A stretch of 64,000 bases of DNA, taken from the NCBI GenBank assembly GCA_030052745.1, contig JANBVO010000005.1, forward strand, positions 744,001 through 808,000, written 5' to 3'. Positions 10,574 to 20,733 of this stretch are shown here, in pieces (within the stretch, counting starts at the first letter, position 1; the number at the start of each line of letters is the position of its first letter). This stretch comes from Pleurostoma richardsiae. Taxonomy: Eukaryota > Ascomycota > Sordariomycetes > Calosphaeriales > Pleurostomataceae. Position numbers and translations under genes: made by a program. Below the pieces are notes generated by a model. It was not told the origin of the DNA and searched no databases. It saw only the letters and a list, made by a program, of their open reading frames with translations.

Positions 10574-12659
10574 TCATTTTCTGCTCCTGACGAGACCAGA
10601 CTCCTCGCCCGAGCCCTCCTCATCGTCGGAGAACTTATCTCCATCCTCGCCGACGGCGAAGATCGTCTCACCATCAAGAGAGTCCCGCGGCGGCTGGACG
10701 TCTTTCCGGGCCTGGCTGCCATTCGCAGCAGGAGGCGGGCCAGACGGCGGCTCGTATCGAGGCAGGGACTGGTCGCTGCCGCCGGCGGGGCCTGTCGTCT
10801 TGGGAGCGCCGCCGACCCTGGCCTCCTCGTCGTCCGAGTCGTCCGGCACCCCGATGTCCATGTTGTTGATCTCGAAGGTGCCGTCGTCGTCCTGCGCGAT
10901 CTCGTCGCTCATGGCGAAGCGGCGGTTGTTGGCCGTGGGCCGCCAGACGTAGGCGATGAAGGCGACGTCGGCGAAGTAGACGAGGTTCAGCCAGCCGTCG
11001 AGCACGAACCAGCGCGACTTCCAGTGGAAGGGGACGTAGTCCGGGTCGCTGGCCGACGCGAAGGTGAAGCTGTTGAAGAAGAAGAAGGCGAAGATGACTA
11101 TGATGCTCATCAGGATGCACCACCAGAGCTTCCTGTACATCAACTCCTTGGCGTGCTGCTTCCGCTCGCGGAGGTCCTTGAGCGTGAAGTTGAGCGAGTT
11201 CAGCGTCCAGACGTAGAATGCGGTCAGAGTACCCGCCAGGGGAAGGACGATCAGCAGCACCAACGGGCCTACAAGCTTGTTAGATACGACGATATGACAT
11301 TGCGAGACAGCAGGGGAGAGGGTTCTACGCACCAGCACTATCAGGTGTGACGACCAAACTCGTGATAGCGTAGACGAGGCCGAAGACGAAGTGTGCTATT
11401 GCCAGCCAGCGGACATAGATCATGGTTCTGCCAAGTGTATGCTTGACCACACCGTATCCCATGCAGACAATCAGGAGAAGGAAGAAGGAAAAGGAGTTCC
11501 GCGCAGCATTCAAGACGGCAACTGCGACAAGCAGGACTTTGGAACCCAGATTGGCGCCGTATCGGTTCAAGTAGTCTCGGAGGTTGTTAGTAACATCTTC
11601 AGCTTTCGTGGAGAGTGGCGTACCGTAGAAACCCCAAGTCATCAGCATTTCAACGACCAGGAAAATGAGAATAGCCGTGATGTAGTTCTGAACCGGCACT
11701 AGAAACAGTCAGCGCAGTTCAGGATACCGCAATGGGTACGACTCACGAATGTCAGAACGATGTTGATAGTACAGGAACCCCCAGAATCTAGACCTAGTCA
11801 GCCTGCTCGATGCCTTGGAAGCCCAGGGGGTTGAGGCTGTCATACACTACGACCAGGGCATAGAGGATCGTTATTCCACCATAGAACGGTAGCTTGGGAA
11901 TCTGCGTTGCGGGGAGCTCTCCATAGGCCTCGCGGAACTCGACGATGGCTGTGTAGTCAGTTGCCGTGTACTTGTCGGTGAGGACGCAGTAGTATCCGGT
12001 CTTGCGGATAGGGTAGGTCTTGTGCTCCGGCTGCTTCAGGTGGATGGCATCGGTTAAGATGATGTTGCGGGACTTCGCCTCGGCGTCGGGCGCTTTGATG
12101 AACTTCCCGATGTCTGTCTCGTTGCAGAACCCTTCGGTCACGTACTTGGGCTCGCAGATACCGATTTTCTGATTCCTCGTCAGAGTGCGCTTCTCCCTGC
12201 GCTCAGAAGCCAGTGTAATTCCACGTACCTGAGTTGCGTCTGGGCTCGGAAGAACCCCAATGAGGTCTTCATCCTTCCACTCGAAGATCACCAGGCTCAC
12301 GATGGGGTCCTCCTCCGCCGAGTCTTCCACTGGCACGAAGTTGACCTGGATGAACGGGTCGACCGGCCCGCCCCACGAGCCTCTGCTATACATTCCTGGA
12401 GTCATGCAACATCAGCAACTATCCATGTCTCGAATCGCTGCCCGTGCGGATGAAATTGCTATTGGGGTTGCCATTCATACCGGCGCATCGTTGACGGTTC
12501 TCGTCTGTCTGGTCCTGCAAAGGGAGTGTTGTTAGCATCTCGTCGGATAGGCTTGAGCTTGCGCAGGTGCCTTGATGGACGCACCATTTTGACCTCCAGA
12601 GCCTGCGCTGTCCAGAAGGACAGCGCCAGCATGAGGAGTGTCGAACTCCAGCCCTTCAT
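10574..12659 (-). CDS. PTM1: PTM1/GPR107-family seven-TM protein
   Basis: Membrane protein of 586 aa in six exons: 12659-12585, 12514-12481, 12395-11846, 11787-11747, 11698-11333 and 11268-10574. Two exons are tiny (34 and 41 nt). The start gives a signal peptide (MKGWSSTLLMLALSFWTAQA). A lumenal domain with MYSRGSWGGPVDPFIQV follows. The seven-TM core contains KLPFYGGI, FWGFLYYQHRSD and LPVQNYITAILIFLVVEM, then an Ala-Phe/Trp-rich helix set ending at WFVLDGWLNLVYF. The C-terminal tail of about 110 residues is acidic and Ser/Pro-rich, with DDSDDEE and SDDEEGSGEE patches. GPR107/PTM1 proteins act in Golgi and endosomal trafficking. The role here is inferred from the family. The exon joins were fixed by restoring family motifs across each intron. 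Confidence 0.93.
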
Positions 12660-13143
12660 CGTTTCTGCTTCGACTATCGTCGCACGCGGTCTTCAAGGGT
12701 TGGTTCGGGGTCCTGGGACCGTCACAGGGATGGACTCTCGCACTCGTGGATCATGCAGATGAGTAACTGAGGCTGGACAGTAGAGGAATTATTCATATAA
12801 GTAGCCGCTGTCCCCTCTGGCACCTGTCTAGTCCAAGCTGAAGGCTCAGGCTAGGATAAGATGATATTGGGGTCAATATGGACAGCTCAGCCTCATCAGG
12901 AAGGACACCAAACTTTCTGGGGTTGCGCAAGCTCCGGGACGCCGTGGCAGCGGCAATGGGTCCAATGCATGGCGTCGTCTAGGGGGCCACCCGCCGCTAG
13001 TTCGTCACCGATAAGATAAGCCAGTCGCATAGTTACTACCTAGGTAGGTACTCTAGTGACATTCATTATTTGCCTGCCGCAAGCAAACTTGACCACGCAG
13101 TCATCCTTCGTCAGCAGCACCTCATCGCACAGCCGTTAGAGCC
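12660..13143. promoter_or_regulatory. Divergent promoter region, PTM1 / PPIL2
   Basis: 484 bp separate two divergent start codons. The right part (13039-13052) has CTACCTAGGTAGGTAC, a copy of the TAGGTA-type palindrome seen elsewhere in the window. I recognised no other element. Confidence 0.5.
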
Positions 13144-14877
13144 ATGGGTAAAGGAACGGACAAGCTCTACATCACCCACTCCGAGTGGGCATCCTCCGAT
13201 GGCTACACCGCAGGCACCGGCTCCCAAGCCGCAGCGCGAGCACAGGCGGCCGGCGGCTCGTTCAAGCGCCTGCCCTTCAATTTCTGCGCCGCGAGCCTCC
13301 AGCCCTTCAAGAATCCCGTCTGCACACCCGACGGCACGATATTCGACGTTGAGGTCATAGGATCGTGGCTGGAGAAGCACGCCACCAACCCCGTGAACGG
13401 CGAGCCGCTCTCGGCCAAGGACCTGATCAAACTCAACTTCGCGCGCAACGCCGACGCCGACGCCGACCGCAACGGGAGAGCGACGGACGGAAAGGGCGAC
13501 CTGATTGATCCGGTGACGTTCAAGGTCTTCACGGACAACACGCACATCGTCGCCATACGGCATGGGTCCTACGCGAACGTGTTTGCCTGGGACACGATCG
13601 AGCGGATGAACATCAAACCAAAGATGTGGCGCGACCTCGTCGATGACGAGGAGTTCGGGCGCAAGGACATCATCACGCTGCAGGACCCCCAGAATACCGC
13701 GGCTAGGGATCTCAGCCAGTTCAAGTACCTGAAGGATACGGGGGAGGCCCTGCTGACACCGGAGCAGGAGGAGGAGAGGAAAAACGGGAACGTTAACATC
13801 GACGCGCTGGGAAGGATAGGCGACAAGGTTCTGAGAGCCAAGGAGGCTGTGGAGAGGGCGCGCAAGGAGCGAGCTGCCGGCCGGGACGTAAATCAGACGA
13901 CCAAGGCTCTGCTTAAAACGGGCTCGACGAATATGAGCGCACCGAGGAAGCCGGCAGTGCAAGAGAAGAAACTAGCATACAATGCAGCCGCTTACACGAC
14001 GGGCAGGGCAGCAGCGAGCTTCACAAGTACTGGGCTGACCCCCGAAACCAGTGGCGAGAGAGCCATCCTGACAGACGAGGAATGGATGTTAAAGCCCAAG
14101 CGCGTCAAGAATAAGGGCTACGCGAGGATCGAGACAAACCTCGGCGACTTGACCATCGAGCTGCAGACAGAAACAGCGCCAAAGGCGGTCTGGAACTTTG
14201 TCAGGTTGGCGCAAAGCGGCTACTATAAAGGTGTCACTTTCCATCGGAATATCCGAAACTTCATGATCCAGGGCGGAGACCCCTCAGGCACAGGTAGGGG
14301 CGGCCAGAGCATATGGGGCAAGAACTTCCAGGACGAGTTTGACGGCCCCCTGACCCACAACGCCAGGGGTATCGTCAGCATGGCCAACAAAGGCAAGAAC
14401 ACGAACTCGAGTCAGTTCTTCATAACGTACAAGCCGGCGAGCCATCTCGACCGGAAACACACGATATTCGGCAAGATTGTCGACGGACTGGACGTCCTGA
14501 CGAAGATGGAGGACGTGCCTGTGGACGGGTCGAGCCGCCCGCTGAACAAGATCTTCATGAAGGACGTGGTGGTGTTCCTGGACCCCTTCGAGGAGTTTCT
14601 CAAAGAGAAGAAGCAGCGGGACGTAGCTGAGGAGCAGAAGGCAGAGGTGCAGCGCCAGGGTGGCACAGAGGACGACAAGACAACCTGGACGGGGAAGAGG
14701 ATACGCGACGACGGCACGATTGCGAAAGTTGGTGGCGTCGGCAAGTACCTGAAAGCTACCCTGAGTCACGGCCAGGCAGCCGATCCCGGAGACGACGAAG
14801 TTGTCGTCGACACGTGGGAGGAGCCGTCAAAGAAGAAGGTCAAGACGGGAGGGTTTGGAAACTTCGACAACTGGTAG
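13144..14877 (+). CDS. U-box cyclophilin (PPIL2/Cyp60)
   Basis: Intronless gene for a 577-aa nuclear peptidyl-prolyl isomerase with an N-terminal U-box. The start MGKGTDKLYITHSEW is the conserved family start. The U-box-like region (about residues 40-105) carries LPFNFCAASLQPFKNPVCTPDG and ends near DLIKLNF. A second such half follows (LIDPVTFKVF). The cyclophilin domain spans about 325-485. Its active-site motifs VTFHRNIRNFMIQGGDP, the GTGRGG loop and NSSQFFIT are intact, so isomerase activity is plausible. The lysine- and glutamate-rich tail ends GGFGNFDNW. PPIL2 homologues are spliceosome B-complex components and have been reported to have U-box ubiquitin-ligase potential, which is family knowledge. 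The absence of introns stands out in this intron-rich neighbourhood. Confidence 0.95.
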   Translation: MGKGTDKLYITHSEWASSDGYTAGTGSQAAARAQAAGGSFKRLPFNFCAASLQPFKNPVCTPDGTIFDVEVIGSWLEKHATNPVNGEPLSAKDLIKLNFARNADADADRNGRATDGKGDLIDPVTFKVFTDNTHIVAIRHGSYANVFAWDTIERMNIKPKMWRDLVDDEEFGRKDIITLQDPQNTAARDLSQFKYLKDTGEALLTPEQEEERKNGNVNIDALGRIGDKVLRAKEAVERARKERAAGRDVNQTTKALLKTGSTNMSAPRKPAVQEKKLAYNAAAYTTGRAAASFTSTGLTPETSGERAILTDEEWMLKPKRVKNKGYARIETNLGDLTIELQTETAPKAVWNFVRLAQSGYYKGVTFHRNIRNFMIQGGDPSGTGRGGQSIWGKNFQDEFDGPLTHNARGIVSMANKGKNTNSSQFFITYKPASHLDRKHTIFGKIVDGLDVLTKMEDVPVDGSSRPLNKIFMKDVVVFLDPFEEFLKEKKQRDVAEEQKAEVQRQGGTEDDKTTWTGKRIRDDGTIAKVGGVGKYLKATLSHGQAADPGDDEVVVDTWEEPSKKKVKTGGFGNFDNW

Positions 14878-15082
14878 TCCGGTCACTTCGGCTCCCTATT
14901 AGGATAAGGCGACGGCAAGTATAAGGACGCATAGACCATCTGAAATGGGTGATTAATGTGTTTAAATGATAGATACCCATACATCATGCACATACATACG
15001 CGCTTTGAACCGGGTTGTTCTGCCAGCGCCATAGGCACGTTTATTCGGGGTTCAGACCGGCAAGCCGAGGTGCTCATGTCCT

Positions 15083-17119
15083 TCACACACCGAGGCCCTC
15101 GTGAGTCCTCAACGGGAGTCTCACTTGCTCTAGTGGCGACGACTTGCGGTTGACGATGATGTCCGCCACTGTCTTGGCCTGCGTCGAGCCTGTTTCTTTG
15201 TAGACAGCATAGAGGCGTCCGACCACGTACTGCCTCAACGCATTGGAGCAGGCCGACGACATGCCGATTAGATAGAGTGGCCAGACGATCGAGTTGGTTG
15301 CTGAGGCGAGCAGCATATACCGCTCTGCACCTTCCTCGGGGTCCTCCGCCTGGTTCAGATCTCGCAGAGTCAGTCCTTCATCAGACGTGGTGCTGCTCAG
15401 ACTGTCCTGCTCCGACGGAGGGTCGCATAACTGGTCATCCCCGAGGTCAGCCTGTCCTTGCGCCGATGACATTGGCGTCAAGGTATCGACATAGCTGCCC
15501 AAAGGGTCAAGAAGCCCAAAATGTTGTGGCACGCTAGCGATAATGGCTCGCTGTAGCCTCTCAAGTTTGGAGCGTGCTTTCTGATGCTCTCTCTCGTACC
15601 GCTGGAATATCACCCCATCTGTTATCGTCCCGCTCTTGAGAAGCTTATTCAGTTCGCTGACAATCGTCTCGAGGACGAGTATGCGACACGTACGAAGGCC
15701 GTTCCAGATTGTGGCTATCCACATGGCTGGGTATACGTGGCAGATGCTTCGAAAGACCGCCGGATGCTGCCTCGACACGCGGAAGACGCGGTACTGCCAC
15801 GACTCGGGGAATGCCGACATGACGCTGTCGAACTCATCCTCGACGGCGTTGAGCTTGTCGACCATAGTATCCGGGTCACTGATGTTGCCCCTCTTGATGT
15901 CGTACCGCAGCTGAAGCACCATGTAGATGGGCCGGGAGATCTCGATACTCGGCTCGTCGGTCTTGAAGATCTTGGCTAGCTCGTCGCGCAGTTCCACCAG
16001 CGTTGGCGGCATGGGCAACTCCTTCTGAATGCAGCTGATCATGACGTTCTGGCACAGCATCAGGAACATCCGGATGCCCGACCGCGTACGGAACTGGCTC
16101 ATGCCGCGCAGCTTAGCGAGCGCCGCCGCGCCGTCGATATGCTGCTGCCAGGCCTTGAGCGTCCGGTGGTTTGCCTCGGTCATCATCTCGAAGAGACCGA
16201 GGATCAGTACTGACAGCATCGTCGTGTCCTTGACCGCCTCCGCCGGATCCCTCAGAGCATTATTCGTCAGATTCAGAGCTATGCCGTAGCTCTTGCGAGC
16301 CGCGTCTATGGTGTTTCTTGAGTGTGTCATATTGGCCAGGCCCATCAGGCCAACAGCAGTCATGCTCGCTAGGACCCCATCGACTTGGCGTCCGGGGAGG
16401 AGACTGACGGGCTTCCAGATGTCGTAGACAAAGTCGAACCTCTGGTGGCACGAGTTGACGTCTATCGTGACATACCGCGAGAAGAAGTACGCCATGCCGC
16501 GCTCTTGGCAGCTTGGAGCAAGAGTATACAGGCTGGCGCCTACCGGAATGGCCGGCCAATTGCCCGATTCAGGAGACGGAAGGAAACTGTCATCGGCCGC
16601 AGGCTGTTTGGACGACTCTGCCGGCCTGGTTGTGTCCAGCATCCGGCGCTTACCGCGCGGCTGCTCCTGTACCGCCGAGTCGGGTGGCGTCGCCGAGGAT
16701 GCCCGCTCGGGCGACGACCCCGAGCCGGCGGACATGCCACCACTCTTCCTACGCGCCTTGGCCTTGGCCTTCTTGATGACATGCGAGCTTTCATCCCGGA
16801 ACATGAGATCCACCATGTTCCGGTATCCCGGGCATTGCTGTTCTCTCTTTTCGCACTGGCCGCATCCCGGCTCGCGCTGGTCACACTATATGCCCTAGTC
16901 AGAACCTGGCGTCGCATGAGGTCGAGATAAGGTTGCTCCGAGGGCAACCACACGCGGGCCGTGACAAGGGAGGCACATCCGGGCGAAGGATCTGGGTGGG
17001 GGGAAGTGACCCTTGATCATTGGACACTAGGTATAATCTCCAATGGAAAGGTGACTTACACGAATCTTGCGTTCCCGGCAGTTAGAGCAGCCCTTGGACG
17101 GCTTGCCGCAGTAAACCAT
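15083..17119 (-). CDS. Zn2Cys6 transcription factor
   Basis: Fungal-specific transcription factor of 620 aa in two exons (17119-17060 and 16885-15083). The 174-bp intron splits the DNA-binding domain. The joined N-terminus has a complete zinc cluster with spacing C-X2-C-X6-C-X6-C-X2-C-X6-C (residues 11-38), including GCSNCRERKIRC and PGCGQCEKREQQCPGY. A basic KKAKAKARRK linker and a low-complexity Ser/Pro region follow. The rest is helical and resembles the fungal_trans_2 type regulatory domain (DAARKSYGIAL, MMTEANHRTLKAW). Target genes are unknown. It lies in a broad gene-poor zone and has 2.5 kb of non-coding DNA upstream. It does not border recognisable biosynthetic genes. Without the first exon the cluster would lack its first two cysteines, so the split model is well supported. 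Confidence 0.92.
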
Positions 17120-19668
17120 CGCGCAGGGAGGTGGGTGTTGTCTTACCGGGATGTCGGGTGACGAACCGTCGGGGTGTGGGTTGCGCAATCTCGCACTCGT
17201 TGCTCAGAACGCTTCACCGAGCTTGGCGGCCTGTAAAGGACAATCCCGGTCTTACTGCCGTCTCGGACTTGCCAAAGGAGAGTGCCTTGGCGTCGCAAGT
17301 AAGCAGCTGAAGCGGAAGAGTGGGTGGCCCGGTCTCTAGTTGCCAGATAACTCCGGCAGATGGCAGATACCGCCGGCAGGTATTGCGGGAAGCGATTCCT
17401 TTCGTCTTGGAAGATGTTTCCACGGAAAGTCGGCCCATCTGAGCACCAAGTGGACTGGCTGGAATCCGGCGGGACAAAGCGATACATATCTCGCAATGCT
17501 GCCTCTCAGACCCAACAGCCTTGTTCACTGCTCGGCGCCTTTGACACACCAGAGTGACCAGATACACGCGTTCCACAACCGGAAGATGCTGACCCGGGAG
17601 CTCATCGCTGGGACTGTTGCTCCGGCTCGATGTTGCTGACCGAGAAACGAGCAAACACCGGCAGCACAGCCTCACTCGGCGGGAATCATTGATCGGCTAG
17701 CCTTTGGACGGTCTTTGAGGGACAGACTTGCCAGACCCGGCTAATGACCGTGGGCGTGCACCCAAAAACTCCAAGCCCAATACCAGGCCATGAATGCAGA
17801 GGCAGCTGACACCCAGGCCCGTCCACGCGCCAACGACTCTAGCCGTCAAAGGCCTAGGGGAAGTTGCTCTGGATCTCCGAAGGGCAAGCTGTGCGAGGCG
17901 GCGTCGACTTTGGGCTGAGGCGCTACACCGTTTCGGGAGCTTTATGGGGGCGCCATTCACGACGTTGGGAGCCAAAAGCTTATTTCCACCTTTGGAAACC
18001 CGTAAAGAACTGCCATTCGCCCAATCTGTCTCTCCCCCTCCTCTATTCTTCGACTCCGCCATCTATAAAAAGAAAAGCCGGGGGATGCCTCCCATCTGAT
18101 AACGATGGCCATGTCCCGCTCCGGCATGTATATTATGCCGACCCCGTCCAGGGTGGCCCTGAGATCCAGCTTAAATCCGACATGTCTCTCCTTTCATATA
18201 AGAAGCTGCCCCCAACTTCATCGGACTTTCGCGAGGAGTTGATCCATGTGACGTCTCCCCAGCCTCGTAAGACTGTCCCAGAAGACTTCGAAGCCCGAGA
18301 CTTCGCCGGCGACTAGTTCCAGCGAGTCAAGTCTGACAGCTCAGAGCGATCTTGGGGGAAGACTATCCTGCCCGCTTCACACCGCAAGTCGTCTCACCGA
18401 CGGAGTCTCGACGTCATGGCCCTATGGTCCGGGACGTCGCAGGGGCGTGGACAACACTGAGGGCCCTTACCAACTCCCCTGACGTCTCAATGCCCAGAAG
18501 CAGGGGCTGTGTCGTTGATGCGGCAAGCAGTCTTCCGACGGTTGTCGAGGAGTCAGATATCACGCTCTTCAGGATGCAATGACCGGCTCACGTCATCGTC
18601 CCTCGACGTCTCAACGCATACGTCGGGAATTTCTGAGCCGAAACGTCGGGATTTGGCTGATGTTGTTGGCCCTTACGAAGTACGGCCGCAGCACGAGGTG
18701 ACTGCTATGGCCATCGCCTCATCTACTGTCGTAACAGGTTCAGGGTTTTGCGAATGCATGCCGACTGCATAACGCTGACGCACACGTATCCACGCCCGCT
18801 TTCCGATTGTGCTGAAGACAATAGTACTTTCAGGATCGCTACATATATGGCAGGTCAAACACCCGCCTACCAACAACAACTCAACGAAGCCCGCCGCTTT
18901 TAGGAGGTGATGGTCTATGCGCGTCTTGCCATCGAAAGCCCAGTCCACAAGCTCCAGGAGCAGCACTTTCGTGTCTCGTTACCCTCGCATACTTGCGTGC
19001 TGGCCAAGCTTTCGACCTGGCGCAACTATCCTGGAGGCCTTAGAGGGCGCAAGAGGGGAGCAGGTTCTCAAGCGCTCAGTGTGCTAAATCTCATGCCTGT
19101 GGCAGACGCTGACAATCTCTATGAAGAGACCCATTTGGAGTAGTAGAACCAAGGGGATCCGAAGTGACCGCTACGCTGCGATCAAGTTCTGCGACATCGC
19201 GGCTTACCACACTTGAAACTCCTCGAAGATATGTGACGTTGATGCTGCTATAATAATCCCGAGTCAGAATAACAGCTCAGTTGTCACTCTGTCCATTTGG
19301 TAGCCATGGTCTACTTGCTGTCCGCCGTTTGCCGTTGAACGCTCCTTATAAGTTAAGTTCTAAGTGGCCGGGGCTTGGCGGCCGCGTCGGCGCCGATCTG
19401 ACCGTGTCGGCAGCCGGGTCTTGGCAGAACGACATACACACAAAGGAAGCGCTGGGAAGCGGACCACTTCAAAGTGCACCACAGCAAGCGGTATTACTAG
19501 TAAGCAGGGTATATAGATAGTAATCATCTCACTTCTGGGCTTTTTGTCCCGACGATCCGTTTTGTTCAGCATCATGACGTGATTTTGCAAGCCATCTATC
19601 TTAATCAACTGCCCGATCAATCGACCTACTTATTAGCTATTGTATCCCCTTATCTGATAACAGCCGCC
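17120..19668. other. 2.5 kb gene-free region with GACGTC cluster
   Basis: The stretch lies between the starts of the Zn2Cys6 gene (-) and the PEBP gene (+). I could not build any gene in it. Positions 18062-18070 are TATAAAAAG, followed by a 45-codon ATG frame at 18103 that has no recognisable features. Five GACGTC palindromes fall between 18250 and 18610 (listed separately). The sequence has no repeats long enough to suggest a transposon remnant. Confidence 0.5.
18250..18610. promoter_or_regulatory. Cluster of five GACGTC (CRE-like) palindromes
   Basis: GACGTC occurs at 18250, 18410, 18433, 18481 and 18605. The copies at 18250 and 18481 are preceded by T, and the one at 18410 is followed by A, giving seven-base matches to the ATF/CREB site TGACGTCA. 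A chance rate of about one per 4 kb makes five in 361 bp unusual. Binding by a bZIP factor is inference. Confidence 0.4.
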
Positions 19669-20441
19669 ATGACGGCCGTCATCGAGGCGACCCTCTCCTG
19701 GCTCTTCAAAAACGCCAGGGGCAGAGACGAGAAGAGCTTCTTTAAGGGCCCGGCTTTCGCAGAGCACAAGGAGCCGACCATCACCATCACCTCGCCCGAT
19801 TGCGGTGAGACGGGCGTCACGCTTTCCAAGGAGTACATCGCAGAAGGCGGCGGGAAGATCCCCAGCCTAGAGTGGAGGACGCCTGACGATATCGCCTCGT
19901 CAGTCAAGGAGTGGCTGCTGTTCGTCGAGGACCCCGACGCGCCACTGCCGACCCCGATAGCTCACGGGTGAGCAAACGAGCACCTCATTGCCACCTCCCA
20001 GTCTCTCTGCACATGGTGAAATAATCTAACAGCCCGGCAAAAGCATCTATGGAGGCATTCCGCCTACCAAGACAAGCGTGACGCCTGCAGATTTCGAGAT
20101 CGAGGATGAGAGTCAGGCGCTGCTGAAGGGTGGCTTCCACTACGGCAAGAACAGAAGGTCCAAGGTGTACATCCCTCCGCGGCCCTTGCTGAACCATGGA
20201 GTTCACAGATGTAAGTCTGCCTTACACGCGACGTTGAAACCCCAGAATCCGTGTCTCTTGGTACGATGACAGCCGCTGATCTCCGGGGACAGACTTCTTC
20301 GAGATCATCGCACTGAGCGAGCCCGTAAACAAGGAGCTACTAAGCAAGTGTGTCTCCAGGGAGGAGATTGCTGAGGCTATCAAGGACAAAGTCCTCGGTT
20401 GGGGTTTGTGGGTTGGAAGCTGCGAGAGAAGGTGGGAGTAA
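19669..20441 (+). CDS. PEBP-family protein
   Basis: Phosphatidylethanolamine-binding-like protein of 204 aa in three exons: 19669-19967, 20044-20210 and 20293-20441. The first exon ends in the CR1 ligand-pocket motif DPDAPLPTPIAHG. The second exon carries GGIPPTKTSV and the CR2-like motif GVHRY is completed across the second intron (GVH-RYFFEI). It ends with a helix (SREEIAEAIKDKVLGWG). Eukaryotic PEBPs bind anionic ligands and modulate kinases or proteases. The substrate here is unknown. The first intron needs care: the strong-looking CTAACAG contains the branch site, and the AG used is 11 bases further on (CAAAAG), the only one that keeps the frame. The gene converges with the WAR1-like regulator, 292 bp apart. 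Confidence 0.88.
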
Positions 20442-20733
20442 GCTCCAATGCTAGCCGTTGCGGCAAGCCGCCCGAAAGCTCCCGTAACGACGTGTCGTTT
20501 GAGATGGCTATGCTAGTCCATCTTTTGAGGGTGTCTGGCGTTGGAGGTCTCCTAATAATATTACCAAGATGGCTCAGAATGTTAATAGCATATATCCAAG
20601 TATGAATCCTTTCGATTTCGCTCGAATCGTGATGGATTGCCATGTGGCTTTGCCGTCTGCGCTTCGAGTCGATTCGAGTGTCCGACCCCTCTTCTGGGAA
20701 CCGGGCACTATGAGTGACGCCGGAGCAGGACTT

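Noticed and set aside
13111-13962. 283-codon minus-strand frame opposite PPIL2
   Set aside because: The plus strand codes a complete U-box cyclophilin. The antisense frame has no matching features.
17214-18316. Several 100-150-codon frames between the two TF-side genes
   Set aside because: None shows family motifs, consistent codon use or joinable exons. Treated as non-coding.
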